Below are positions 8,449-16,639 of a stretch of DNA of 64,000 nucleotides, one piece after another; the stretch's first letter is position 1; each line of letters starts with the position of its first letter. The position numbers were made by a program, and so were the translations under genes. The DNA is taken from assembly GCA_020049855.1 (NCBI GenBank), contig JAGVLJ010000038.1, forward strand, positions 1-64,000, read 5' to 3'. Origin of the DNA: Bacteroidia bacterium (GTDB lineage: Bacteria > Bacteroidota > Bacteroidia > UKL13-3). The notes beneath the pieces are model-generated. The model searched no databases and was not told the origin of the DNA. It was given only the letters and a program-made list of their open reading frames with translations.

Positions 8449-9459
8449 TCAATTGGCCATATGTTTTTCATTTTTCAAAATGCGTTCCAGAGTCCAGTCT
8501 ATCCGCCCTGCAAACGGGTGTTTCCTTTTATCGCAATTGCTCAGTAAACAGATTTTGCATGAATGTGGCAGGCATGGGTCGGCATGCACAAACAACTCTA
8601 CTTTGTTTGGAAATTCATCTCTGAAAATGTCTTCAAATTGCCGCACCTCCTGATGCGCCCGGTCAAGATCCCAAAACCAGGGCAAGGTCATGTGGCAGTC
8701 AATATGGTAAGCACTTCCGTATTTCAAAATTCTCAAATTATGAATATCAATCCATTCCTTTTGTCTTTTTTGATTTATTATGACTTCAATTTCCTTGAGA
8801 GTTTCGGTATCGGTTTCATCCATTAATCCGGCCATACTTTTTCGCAGTAACTTATAGCCGGTGAGCATAATCATTACGGCAAAAATAATGGCCAGTAAAC
8901 TGTCAATCCAACCAATACCTGTAATGTAAATTAACAAAAGCCCGGCAAATAAACCTACACTTGAATAGGTATCACTGAGCAAATGTTTTCCATCAGCAGT
9001 GAGTGTCATACTCCTTGATTTTTCTCCAGCTTTTACCAACATTCGTCCCATTATGAAATTAATAAGTCCTGACACACCTATTAGCACAATACCGTAATCC
9101 ATACTATGCACCTGAGTTTTATGAATGAGTGATATCATTGCCTTAATTAGAATTGAAATTCCGGCAATTAGAATCATGGCTCCTTCAAATCCGGCCGAAA
9201 AAAATTCAATTTTCCCATGTCCGTACGGATGGTTTTCGTCTTTAGGTTGCGCAGCATAATATAAACTGAAAATAGCAAATGCTCCCGCAATTACGTTGAT
9301 AATTGATTCCAATGCATCACTGAAAATTGCATTGGAATGGGTAAGGTAATATGCCAGAAATTTTAAGCCCATCACCAAAACCCCTCCCATCACCACGCGC
9401 TTCAGCAATGCTATATGTTTTTGTAAGAGTGCAGTATGTTCTTGTTGAATATGTTCCAT
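8449..9459 (-). CDS. cation diffusion facilitator metal transporter
   Basis: A 336-residue inner-membrane metal/proton antiporter with about six transmembrane segments in the first 200 residues. The metal-site motifs of the CDF family are visible: FSDALES in TM2 and HLLSD in TM5 (GKHLLSDTYSSVG), plus the cytoplasmic C-terminal domain with HIDCHMTLPW and a late metal-binding-like tail HADPCLPHSCKICLLSNC. That Cys/His-rich tail is longer than in minimal CDF proteins and may sense metal. The substrate (Zn, Fe, Mn or Co) cannot be assigned from sequence. It is a single gene between the HPt gene and phoH. Confidence 0.92.
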   Translation of the reverse strand: MEHIQQEHTALLQKHIALLKRVVMGGVLVMGLKFLAYYLTHSNAIFSDALESIINVIAGAFAIFSLYYAAQPKDENHPYGHGKIEFFSAGFEGAMILIAGISILIKAMISLIHKTQVHSMDYGIVLIGVSGLINFIMGRMLVKAGEKSRSMTLTADGKHLLSDTYSSVGLFAGLLLIYITGIGWIDSLLAIIFAVMIMLTGYKLLRKSMAGLMDETDTETLKEIEVIINQKRQKEWIDIHNLRILKYGSAYHIDCHMTLPWFWDLDRAHQEVRQFEDIFRDEFPNKVELFVHADPCLPHSCKICLLSNCDKRKHPFAGRIDWTLERILKNEKHMAN

Positions 9460-9524
9460 GCTTATTAAGCAACAAAGGTAAACCGAACTATAAGTTTAAC
9501 AAGCAAGTTGATTAGTGATGTTTG

Positions 9525-10859
9525 TTATAATAGTTCGTTTGCTAAATTGGCAAGTTCTGACCGTTCTCCTTTTTCTAGGGTTATATGGGCATATAGCGGA
9601 TTGTTTTTTACTTTATCAATCATATAGGATAATCCGTTTGATTGTGCATCGAGGTAAGGAGTATCAATTTGGTAGATATCACCGGTGAAAATAATTTTTG
9701 TTTTTTCACCGGCACGTGTAATAATCGTTTTTATTTCGTGCGGGGTAAGGTTTTGTGCTTCATCAATAATGAAAATAATATTGGATAAACTGCGTCCCCT
9801 GATATAAGCTAAAGGAGTAACAACAATTTTTTCCGTATTAATCATCTCAGTTATTTTGTGGTGCTCTTTATCTTTCTCGTCAAATTGATTTTGAATCAAT
9901 TTCAGGTTATCCCACAAAGGCTCCATATAGGGGTTAATCTTAGACTTTACATCACCCGGTAAATATCCGATATCTTTATTACTGAGCGGAACAATGGGCC
10001 TCGCTAAATAAATTTGCCTGAAATTTGAACGTTGTTCCATGGCAGCGGCAAGAGCCAAAAGTGTTTTACCTGTTCCGGCAACCCCCTGAATGGTAACCAA
10101 TGGAATATTTGGATTCAGGATGGCATGCAGGGCAAAGGCCTGCTCGGCATTGCGGGGTTTTATACCATAGCAATTTCGTTTATCAACTTTTTCAATTCGT
10201 TCTTCTATGGGGTTGTAATAAGCGAGAACCGATGTTTTGCTATTTTTAAGGATAAAATAATGGTTGGTAAATGGAATATGTTTAAACACACGTTTCCACT
10301 CAACAAAACCATTCTGATAAATTGATTCAATTACATCCGGCTTTACTGACTCAACAATGGTGCGTCCGGTGTACAAGCCTTCTAAATCCTTAATTTTTCC
10401 GGTTTCATAATCTTCGGAAGTAATACTAAGTGACTTAGCTTTCAACCGCAGATTTACGTCTTTGGTTACCATGATAACTTTGCGATCCTTCATCTCTTTG
10501 CCAAGCGCAAGAGCTGCATTTAAAATCCGGTGGTCGGCCTTGCGTTCTCCAAAAATACGTTCCGCATCTGGGTCGCTTTTTTCGTTCATTAACACCCGAA
10601 ATTTTCCTTTAGTAGGTCCGTTTAACGGTATCCAATGGTCAAGGGTGTATTCTCCTGAAAGTTTATCGAGAAAACGAATAAACTCACGTGCTTCAAAATT
10701 AATAATATCGTTACCCTTCTTAAAGTTATCCAATTCTTCCAAAACAGTTATGGGAATTGCCACATCATGTTCCATAAAGTTTTGAACGGCATTGTGATCA
10801 TAAAGGATAACGGATGTGTCGAGAACAAAAATCTTCTTTTCTTTTTTCTTTAAAGCCAT
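9525..10859 (-). CDS. PIN-PhoH ATPase (PhoH2-like)
   Basis: A 444-residue protein joining an N-terminal PIN domain (about 8-150; KKIFVLDTSVILYDH and conserved acidic residues) to a C-terminal PhoH P-loop ATPase (about 245-440). Walker A is GVAGTGKT and Walker B is FIIDEAQNLT. Proteins with this architecture are called PhoH2 and have been described as RNA helicase/ribonucleases. The length and domain order are normal. It is monocistronic, with the GT-C gene divergent about 240 bases away. Cytoplasmic. Confidence 0.93.
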   Translation of the reverse strand: MALKKKEKKIFVLDTSVILYDHNAVQNFMEHDVAIPITVLEELDNFKKGNDIINFEAREFIRFLDKLSGEYTLDHWIPLNGPTKGKFRVLMNEKSDPDAERIFGERKADHRILNAALALGKEMKDRKVIMVTKDVNLRLKAKSLSITSEDYETGKIKDLEGLYTGRTIVESVKPDVIESIYQNGFVEWKRVFKHIPFTNHYFILKNSKTSVLAYYNPIEERIEKVDKRNCYGIKPRNAEQAFALHAILNPNIPLVTIQGVAGTGKTLLALAAAMEQRSNFRQIYLARPIVPLSNKDIGYLPGDVKSKINPYMEPLWDNLKLIQNQFDEKDKEHHKITEMINTEKIVVTPLAYIRGRSLSNIIFIIDEAQNLTPHEIKTIITRAGEKTKIIFTGDIYQIDTPYLDAQSNGLSYMIDKVKNNPLYAHITLEKGERSELANLANELL

Positions 10860-11059
10860 TTTTTCGTATTAGCAGGTTAAGGATATACTTATCCGTTAAT
10901 CGAAATTCCTTAAATAGGCCGATAAATCCATTCTTACGTTTTCAACATATGAGTAAAACTATTAAAGTACTATTATTAAGGATATTGCGTTAGTCGTTCA
11001 GGCATATTTTACAAACTATTGCCTGATAAATATTTTAAAATATAGCCTAAACAGTGAAT

Positions 11060-11067
11060 TATATTTG
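11060..11067 (+). promoter_or_regulatory. Bacteroidota -7 promoter element
   Basis: The eight bases TATATTTG match the TAnnTTTG -7 consensus of the primary Bacteroidota sigma factor and lie 30 bases before the ATG of the membrane glycosyltransferase gene. A matching -33 TTG at the usual spacing was not found, so the call is tentative. Confidence 0.35.
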
Positions 11068-11096
11068 AAGGCTCCTCTAATTATGCTAGTTGCTTT

Positions 11097-12458
11097 ATGA
11101 TTTTAACGCGTAATTTTTATGGTACCGATATGCTTAGAGCTGTGGCACTATTTATATTCTCCCGTATTATTTACTATCTGCTGGGTATTCGTTTTGATGC
11201 GGCCAGTATTGAATGGGGATATCAGTTGCTTGACCCGTTTTACCTAAAAACGGATTTGCTTCGCAGCATTTGGTATATGCACATGCAGCCTCCTTTGTAT
11301 AATTTATTTTTGGGAGTCATACTTAAATTTTTTCCGGATCATTTTTCTCAGATACTTCATCTTCTTTTTGTTTTTTGTGGGCTTTCCATTATTCTACTTA
11401 TGAGTGATATGATGAAAATGTTAGGTGTTTCACCAAAATGGAAATGGGGCATTTTACTCTATTTTATATTTGCCCCAACGGCAGTCTTATATGAACATAT
11501 GCTCTTTTATTCTTATCCAGTCGTATTTTTTCTGACTATGGCTTTTTGGGGGTTTATTAAATTCACACATCATAATAAATCACTCGGATTGGCGGTTTTC
11601 TATACCATGTTGGGTGCTGTGGTATTAACTATGAGTATGTTTCATCTGTTTTTTTTAATGGCTTTGATATTTATTCCAGTATTAATTTTAAAAACTAACC
11701 AACGGGTTATTATCCGTTCTGCCTTTATACCGTTTATTTTTTGTTTTTGCTGGTACTTTAAGAATCTCCTTGTTTTTGGCAGTTTTTCATCTTCAGGATT
11801 CTTAGGAATGAATATGGCCAGAGTAGCATACCCATATAGCACTTCAATTGGGGAAGTCGGGATTTTTCAGCCAATTAAAAATTATGGGCATCTGGTATTA
11901 CCTGATGAGCGGTATCGAGATATTGCCGTATTACATGAGAATTACAAGAAAAACGGAAATCTTAGTTTTAATCATATCGGCTACTTACAGGTATCAAAGC
12001 AGTTTTCCGAGCAGAGCATGAGGGTAATACAACATGAGCCTTCTCGTTATTTTCACGAGGTGCGGAATGCCTTTGAAATTTATTTTTACCCTTCTTCTGT
12101 TTATGAATTTTTTGGGACTAATTTTATTCAAATATCCGATTTTGTTTATGCATGCAGTTTATTTAAAGACCGAAAGCATGCGCTGATGCTCGCTCTCATT
12201 TACTTTATCGTTTTTAGCTTATTGTGTTACCTAACGGTAAAAGCTTATTCTGTAAAAAGCAAAATGCAAGTTGATAAAAGAAGTCTGTTTGTTATTTGGA
12301 TATTTGCGTTTGTTATTGGGTATATTATGTTCACGGGAAATTTTTTGGAACGAGGCGAAAATCATCGTTTTCGGTTCTCGTCAACTCCGCTTGCTTTAAT
12401 GCTGCTTGCATGGGTAGGTACATGTTTTGCTAATAGGTTTAAAAGAGGTAATATGTGA
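11097..12458 (+). CDS. GT-C-type membrane glycosyltransferase, putative
   Basis: A 453-residue integral membrane protein with about ten predicted transmembrane segments. The first extracytoplasmic loop contains MHMQPPLYNLFLG, resembling the PPLY/PPxxxxL loop of GT-C (GT39/GT83-type) lipid-linked sugar transferases, which move sugars from polyprenyl phosphate carriers onto acceptors outside the inner membrane. The catalytic acidic pair cannot be assigned with certainty. A large soluble loop (about 255-345) contains conserved-looking charged residues. No sugar-biosynthesis gene is adjacent. The stop overlaps a remnant reading frame that runs to 12,546, suggesting the gene was joined to this position by rearrangement. 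Confidence 0.65.
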   Translation: MILTRNFYGTDMLRAVALFIFSRIIYYLLGIRFDAASIEWGYQLLDPFYLKTDLLRSIWYMHMQPPLYNLFLGVILKFFPDHFSQILHLLFVFCGLSIILLMSDMMKMLGVSPKWKWGILLYFIFAPTAVLYEHMLFYSYPVVFFLTMAFWGFIKFTHHNKSLGLAVFYTMLGAVVLTMSMFHLFFLMALIFIPVLILKTNQRVIIRSAFIPFIFCFCWYFKNLLVFGSFSSSGFLGMNMARVAYPYSTSIGEVGIFQPIKNYGHLVLPDERYRDIAVLHENYKKNGNLSFNHIGYLQVSKQFSEQSMRVIQHEPSRYFHEVRNAFEIYFYPSSVYEFFGTNFIQISDFVYACSLFKDRKHALMLALIYFIVFSLLCYLTVKAYSVKSKMQVDKRSLFVIWIFAFVIGYIMFTGNFLERGENHRFRFSSTPLALMLLAWVGTCFANRFKRGNM

Positions 12459-12546
12459 TGCCAAAATAAAAAATGCCATTGCCAAATCTACCGATTTTAT
12501 TCGTACCGATGATATTTTACTCGTAAAACAATCGCTTAATCAATAA
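12459..12546 (+). pseudogene. C-terminal remnant of an unidentified gene
   Basis: The frame ending at TAA 12,544-12,546 reads DAKIKNAIAKSTDFIRTDD and then ILLVKQSLNQ, protein-like in composition and ending four bases before the next gene start. It has no start codon of its own and its frame runs back into the out-of-frame end of the membrane glycosyltransferase gene. The simplest reading is the tail of a gene once located upstream of the START-like gene and truncated by the arrival of the glycosyltransferase. The family is not recognised. Confidence 0.35.
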
Positions 12547-12550
12547 TTAA

Positions 12551-12934
12551 ATGAAAGAATTTAAAAAGTACTTTTTTATTCCTGCCCCGCCAGAAGACGT
12601 TTATTTAGCCCTCACCAATCCCAATACAATTCATTTATGGTCGGGGGATAAGGCAGAAATGTCCACCGAACCGGATTCTGAATTTTCGTTATGGGATGGA
12701 AGCATTGTGGGCAAAAACATCGAGTTCGAGACGAACAAAAAAATAGTACAGCAATGGTATTTTGGTGAGCAGGAAGAGCCTTCGATTGTTACGTTTAAAC
12801 TTCATACGCTGGAGAAGGGAACTTCGGTTGAGCTATGTCACACCAATATCCCTGATACGGATTTTGATGAGATGAAAGAGGGCTGGGTAAATGTGTATTT
12901 CGGTGCACTTCAGGATTTTTATGAAGGAGAATAG
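12551..12934 (+). CDS. START-like (SRPBCC/AHSA1-type) domain protein
   Basis: A 127-residue cytoplasmic protein of the SRPBCC helix-grip fold. It begins KKYFFIPAPPEDVYLALTNP and continues with LWSGDKAEMSTEPDSEFSLW, GKNIEFETNKKIVQQWYFGE and a C-terminal amphipathic helix (EMKEGWVNVYFGALQDFYE), the standard AHSA1-like order. The fold usually binds hydrophobic ligands or acts as a co-chaperone; the ligand here is unknown. Bacteroidota genomes normally encode one such small protein. Confidence 0.8.
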   Translation: MKEFKKYFFIPAPPEDVYLALTNPNTIHLWSGDKAEMSTEPDSEFSLWDGSIVGKNIEFETNKKIVQQWYFGEQEEPSIVTFKLHTLEKGTSVELCHTNIPDTDFDEMKEGWVNVYFGALQDFYEGE

Positions 12935-12957
12935 CAGTAAAGGCAGTCAAGCACCTT

Positions 12958-13437
12958 TCAAAGTTGCCTGATCGTCTCTAATTCCCGTCCGTAATCGTAT
13001 TGCAAATCTTCGTGCAGTACTAAAATAAGGGTTTCGATTTTTTTTAGTTGACCCACATAAAGGTTTAGTAACTGTTGGCTGTTTTCAAGTTGAATGCCTG
13101 ATTTTTTTAAGGTAGCACAAAAATGCAGCAACATTTCAATGGTGAGTTGATTGGAACTGCAATACCTGCTGTATTTATTGATTGTGCGTAGAACTTTGCG
13201 TATACTTTTTTTTGCAAAATAAAGGCTGGTTTTGTTTATTTTTTCAAAAGCAACTTCGGTTTCATTTTTAATGCCTTTTATAAACGTATTGGGGTCAGAA
13301 GATTCAAAAAGCAGGTAAGTGAGAAGTTCTTTGTTCTCTTTTTTAAATTTACCAAGCTTCACACACAAATCAATCACCTCGGCCGGAGGTAACGTGCCAA
13401 GTTCTGTTTTAAGTTCGTTTAAAGAGGCCGATTTCAT
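12958..13437 (-). CDS. conserved-looking hypothetical helical protein
   Basis: I do not recognise this family. From the preferred ATG at 13,437 (MKSASLNELKTELGTLPP) the protein has 159 residues; an in-frame upstream start at 13,464 would add nine less plausible residues. It appears all-helical and Lys-rich, with a basic middle (YFAKKSIRKVLRTINKYSRY) and leucine-rich amphipathic helices afterwards, and no signal peptide or membrane segment. It is convergent with the START-like gene (24 bases) and separated from the receiver gene by about 115 bases. A role in nucleic-acid or protein binding is only a guess from charge. Confidence 0.65.
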   Translation of the reverse strand: MKSASLNELKTELGTLPPAEVIDLCVKLGKFKKENKELLTYLLFESSDPNTFIKGIKNETEVAFEKINKTSLYFAKKSIRKVLRTINKYSRYCSSNQLTIEMLLHFCATLKKSGIQLENSQQLLNLYVGQLKKIETLILVLHEDLQYDYGRELETIRQL

Positions 13438-13552
13438 GCAACAAACTAAATGAAATAGCTGCACATTTTATTTTTAAAAATGTACTATTTTCAGGGATAC
13501 TTACAAAACAACAAAATTAGCCTTCTCCTAACTGAACAAGCACAAATCTAAT

Positions 13553-13915
13553 TCATACAAATAAGTGGTTTATGGAATTTATTAGTATTTCGGGTGAACG
13601 GCATTTATTCAGGTAACAAGCCACACCCAGAGCCATAAATTTTTTTTGCTCACGGGCTTCTTGTAAGGCCGTGTACATTATCACTGGAATATGACGGAAT
13701 GTTTCCATTGTTTTAATAGTTTTTACAAATCGGTAACTATCCATTTGGTGAATTTTTGTATCACATATAATCACATCGGGGGTTGAACTTTTGAGAATAT
13801 TTAAAGCTTCCACTCCGTTTTCAGCCGTTTCAACCATAAAATTTTCGTTCTTCAGTAAACGGTTAATACAGGTTCTTACAAAGTGATTATCGTCTATAAG
13901 TAGTATATGTGTCAT
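13553..13915 (-). CDS. single-domain response regulator (CheY-like)
   Basis: A 120-residue lone receiver domain starting MTHILLIDDNHF at 13,915 (a start at 13,933 is also open). The acidic pocket (IDD), phospho-acceptor Asp (VIICDTKI), switch Thr (MYTAL) and conserved Lys (YLNKC) are all present, although the loop after the acceptor Asp (TKIHQMDSY) and the residue after the Lys depart from the usual MPxMDG and KP. It is a close relative of the receiver at 14,755-15,138. With no output domain it should act by protein contact or in a phosphorelay. Confidence 0.85.
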   Translation of the reverse strand: MTHILLIDDNHFVRTCINRLLKNENFMVETAENGVEALNILKSSTPDVIICDTKIHQMDSYRFVKTIKTMETFRHIPVIMYTALQEAREQKKFMALGVACYLNKCRSPEILINSINHLFV

Positions 13916-14032
13916 ACTAGTAGGTTTAACCAATGTAGTTAAAAGCGAACCTTGTGGTTTTTACACAACGGAAGCGGGCACGTGCGTTCTTTGTTCTCAT
14001 TTTCTAATGTATTTGTCTAACTAAAAGCCTAA

Positions 14033-14758
14033 TTACTTATACGAGTCAAGTTTTCTATTTAAAAGAGCGATAATCCACTTCTGTTCCTTCTCATCGGCTG
14101 TCTCAAAAAAATAAATCACACCCAAATCGGTTTGTATAGCAGGTGTAAAAATTGAATGATTTCCTGACCAGTTTTGTTTCCACATGAATTTAGGTTTGAT
14201 AAAAACGTCTGAAAAACGGGATGGCAGCGGCATCATTGCAATATGGTTTATACTTGCAATCTGGATCATTAACTTTTCACTGAAGAAAGGTCTTTTTTTT
14301 CTAATAATAAGGTGGGAGGAATTGATGGTAAGTGTTTGTTTTTCATAGAATGCATTCAACAACCCGGTAACTGTTGAAATTTCTACTACCCACAATGGAA
14401 ACGAAAGAAAGACTCCGGCTGGCCATACCAGATAAATAAGCCAGGTAATAAATAGTGTAATGCTAAACCAAACTGAAATAAAGAGTAATTGAAAAAAATG
14501 CGACACTGAAATGGACATTCTGGGAAGCGAAAGCACAGCGCAATCATCACTTTCTCTGTCTATTTTTAAGGATGATCCTTTGGGTAGTGAACTCAATACA
14601 TTGTTTGGAATAACTGATACCATGTACATAGCTTTTTGAATAAGTCGGCATTGGGTACATTGTACAATATCAATGGTCATGGGCTTACGGTTACTTTCAA
14701 TTGTTTGGTTGCAATTGGAACAGGTTAATACTATTGGCATAAGCATTGTAAATTTCAA
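14033..14758 (-). CDS. zinc-ribbon membrane protein of unknown function
   Basis: A 241-residue protein with an N-terminal zinc ribbon (CSNCNQTI ... CTQCRLIQ, about residues 13-40), a soluble linker, two close transmembrane segments (about 90-135) and a C-terminal cytoplasmic domain of about 100 residues rich in beta strand (LTINSSHLIIRKKRPFF). Its ATG overlaps the stop of the upstream receiver gene by four bases, so both are probably made together. The C-terminal part is reminiscent of PH-like membrane proteins, but I cannot assign a family. No enzymatic motif is visible. Confidence 0.7.
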   Translation of the reverse strand: MKFTMLMPIVLTCSNCNQTIESNRKPMTIDIVQCTQCRLIQKAMYMVSVIPNNVLSSLPKGSSLKIDRESDDCAVLSLPRMSISVSHFFQLLFISVWFSITLFITWLIYLVWPAGVFLSFPLWVVEISTVTGLLNAFYEKQTLTINSSHLIIRKKRPFFSEKLMIQIASINHIAMMPLPSRFSDVFIKPKFMWKQNWSGNHSIFTPAIQTDLGVIYFFETADEKEQKWIIALLNRKLDSYK

Positions 14759-15138
14759 TTTTCATTCTTGTTTTTTTTATTTAGTGATTGTTTGATCGAC
14801 TGTATTAAAATACTTGAATCGCAACCTTTAAAATGGTAATTTGTTACTCCCAAGTTTTTAAACACTTGTTGCTCTTTCTCCTCGGGCATTGATGTGTAAA
14901 TAATTACAGGAATATGTCGCATGGCATCCCAGGATTTAATTATGCGAACAAAAGTCAATCCGTCCATTACCGGCATTCTCACATCACAAATAATCACATC
15001 TGGAGTGGACACCTCCAGCATGGAAAGGGCAATCTTTCCGTTTTCAGCTGTTTTTACCCTGAAATTTTCTCCCTTTAGTTCAAGTGCCACGCACGCACTT
15101 ACCAGTTTATTATCGTCTATAATCAGAATGTATGACAT
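14755..15138 (-). CDS. single-domain response regulator (CheY-like)
   Basis: A 127-residue lone receiver domain: acidic pair in LIIDDNKL, phospho-acceptor Asp in VIICDVRMPVMDGL (canonical), switch Thr in IYTSM, Lys in HFKGCD. The tail is a Lys/Asn-rich extension (NKKNKNEN). It is paralogous to the receiver at 13,553 and is four-base coupled to the zinc-ribbon membrane protein gene. No kinase is adjacent, so the phosphodonor is unknown. Confidence 0.88.
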   Translation of the reverse strand: MSYILIIDDNKLVSACVALELKGENFRVKTAENGKIALSMLEVSTPDVIICDVRMPVMDGLTFVRIIKSWDAMRHIPVIIYTSMPEEKEQQVFKNLGVTNYHFKGCDSSILIQSIKQSLNKKNKNEN

Positions 15139-15376
15139 GGGTTAATCTTTGCTGGGTCAACTTATAGCATTAACAATGCCCGTTAAAATCTATTCTGTTT
15201 TACAGGATAATATGATTTGCGGCCTGATTTATTTTATCAGTATTTTATTTTTTTTATCAAATTGAAAGGGTGTTCCGGTAAAAAGCGGAAGGGTTGAATT
15301 ACGGATGCTACACCGAATTAGCATGTCAAGGTAGCATCAGGCTACATGGAATAATTATTGGCATGTTTCTATTAAG

Positions 15377-16453
15377 TTATTTTTTGTATACCTTAATTTG
15401 ATTAATATAGTTAGTGGTGAATGTTCCTTCGGAATAAATATTACCGATCGGGTCGGAGCAAATTGCGTGAATATTGATTTTAGAATTAATAGCACCTAAG
15501 GCTTCCCACTTATTTCCATTCCACTTCACTACATCAAATCCATTTCCATTGCTGTTAAAAATCAGGCTGCCGGCTGCATAAATATTTCCCTGTGGATCGG
15601 TACAAAGAGATTGTACGTTACCATTTAATCCGCCCATACGTATCCATTGTGTGCCGTTCCATTTTCCAACATAAAATTTTCTGGCTACCTTATCATAGAG
15701 ATCACCGCCCACATATAAATTGCCAAGCAAATCGGTACATGAAGTAAACATTTGATTGTTTACATCGTTGGTTATACGTGGGAGTTCACTCCAGGTACCG
15801 TTGCTGTAACTGGCTACTATAGGGTAGTTAAGGGAACCGCGGTTCAATACTTCATATATTTTTCCTCTTCCGTCAGCACTAATTGTACCTACGAATTCAT
15901 CGGGAATCAGGCTGCCTAAGTTGTTCCATGAATTGCCCCCGGCATGGGCATATACAAAGGTTTGTCCGGTGTTGTTGGGTACAGCCGCGTATAAATTACC
16001 ATTTTTATCCGTTGTGCTATAAATATGAGCAGCAAAGGGGCTGTGAATGCCCATGTCACTCCAAGTAGTGCCGTCCCATTTGGCAATGTAATAATAGGTA
16101 TCTGCTGCATCGCCTACCGATCCTGAAGCGTATATATTTCCGCTTTGGTCACTGCTCAAATGGTAAATGCTGTAGTTGGTACGTAAGCCTTCCAGGGTGA
16201 TCCATTTTTTACCATCCCATTTGATCACATAGTATTTCCCATTGTTGTCGGTAAAACCTGCTGCGTAAATGTTCCCCTGCGGGTCGGAACTCAGCGTAGT
16301 TACAATATTGTTGAGACTGACATTACCCACGGTTTCCCATGTTTTTGGGGTAGGCGGTATGGGATCATCCCCATTCTTCGGGTCACTTTTTTTACATCCG
16401 TTCAGTGCCAGCAGAAACAGGGCAGCGAAGCAGGCTAGTGTATAAAATCGCAT
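15377..16453 (-). CDS. beta-propeller-like repeat lipoprotein
   Basis: A 358-residue lipoprotein (signal MRFYTLACFAALFLLALNGC, lipobox ALNGC). The mature part is about six repeats of some 50 residues with the pattern KWDGxxWxxLG / xLSSDxxGNIYAxG, for example YVIKWDGKKW, YIAKWDGTTW, YVGKWNGTQW, DVVKWNGNKW and repeated DPQGNIYAAG. Such repeats normally fold as a beta propeller. The binding partner is unknown. It probably faces the cell surface or periplasm. The upstream 16.45-16.6 kb stretch has a terminator for the preceding region, so this gene probably has its own promoter. Confidence 0.8.
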   Translation of the reverse strand: MRFYTLACFAALFLLALNGCKKSDPKNGDDPIPPTPKTWETVGNVSLNNIVTTLSSDPQGNIYAAGFTDNNGKYYVIKWDGKKWITLEGLRTNYSIYHLSSDQSGNIYASGSVGDAADTYYYIAKWDGTTWSDMGIHSPFAAHIYSTTDKNGNLYAAVPNNTGQTFVYAHAGGNSWNNLGSLIPDEFVGTISADGRGKIYEVLNRGSLNYPIVASYSNGTWSELPRITNDVNNQMFTSCTDLLGNLYVGGDLYDKVARKFYVGKWNGTQWIRMGGLNGNVQSLCTDPQGNIYAAGSLIFNSNGNGFDVVKWNGNKWEALGAINSKINIHAICSDPIGNIYSEGTFTTNYINQIKVYKK

Positions 16454-16559
16454 ATCAGTAAGAATTTATGGATACAAAGTTACCTGTTGCTTTCACTTCC
16501 CGCTATGACAATGGTTGGTGGAAAAGGTGATTTTGGTCAGTGGGGTAGCTACAAGCTAC

Positions 16560-16591
16560 AAAAAATAGAAGCGTAGGCAGAACCTACGCTT
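16560..16591 (-). terminator. Rho-independent terminator
   Basis: A perfect nine-base stem AAGCGTAGG/CCTACGCTT (16,569-16,577 and 16,583-16,591) with a five-base loop is followed on the minus strand by a T run (complement of 16,561-16,565 and adjoining bases). It would end minus-strand transcription coming from the broken gene at 16,640-17,544. A nine-G run follows at 16,596-16,604 on the plus strand. Confidence 0.65.
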
Positions 16592-16639
16592 AGTTGGGGG
16601 GGGGATGTCACGCGCAAAAATACGCGCGCCAGTTCTGGG

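Noticed and set aside
16545-16559. GTAGCT-ACA-AGCTAC stem beside an A run as a terminator
   Set aside because: The A/T run is on the wrong side for either strand; the stronger hairpin at 16,569-16,591 explains termination.
16596-16604. Nine-G run (and eight-G run at 48,403) as phase-variation tracts
   Set aside because: Both are outside reading frames and not at promoter spacing of a gene I can defend.
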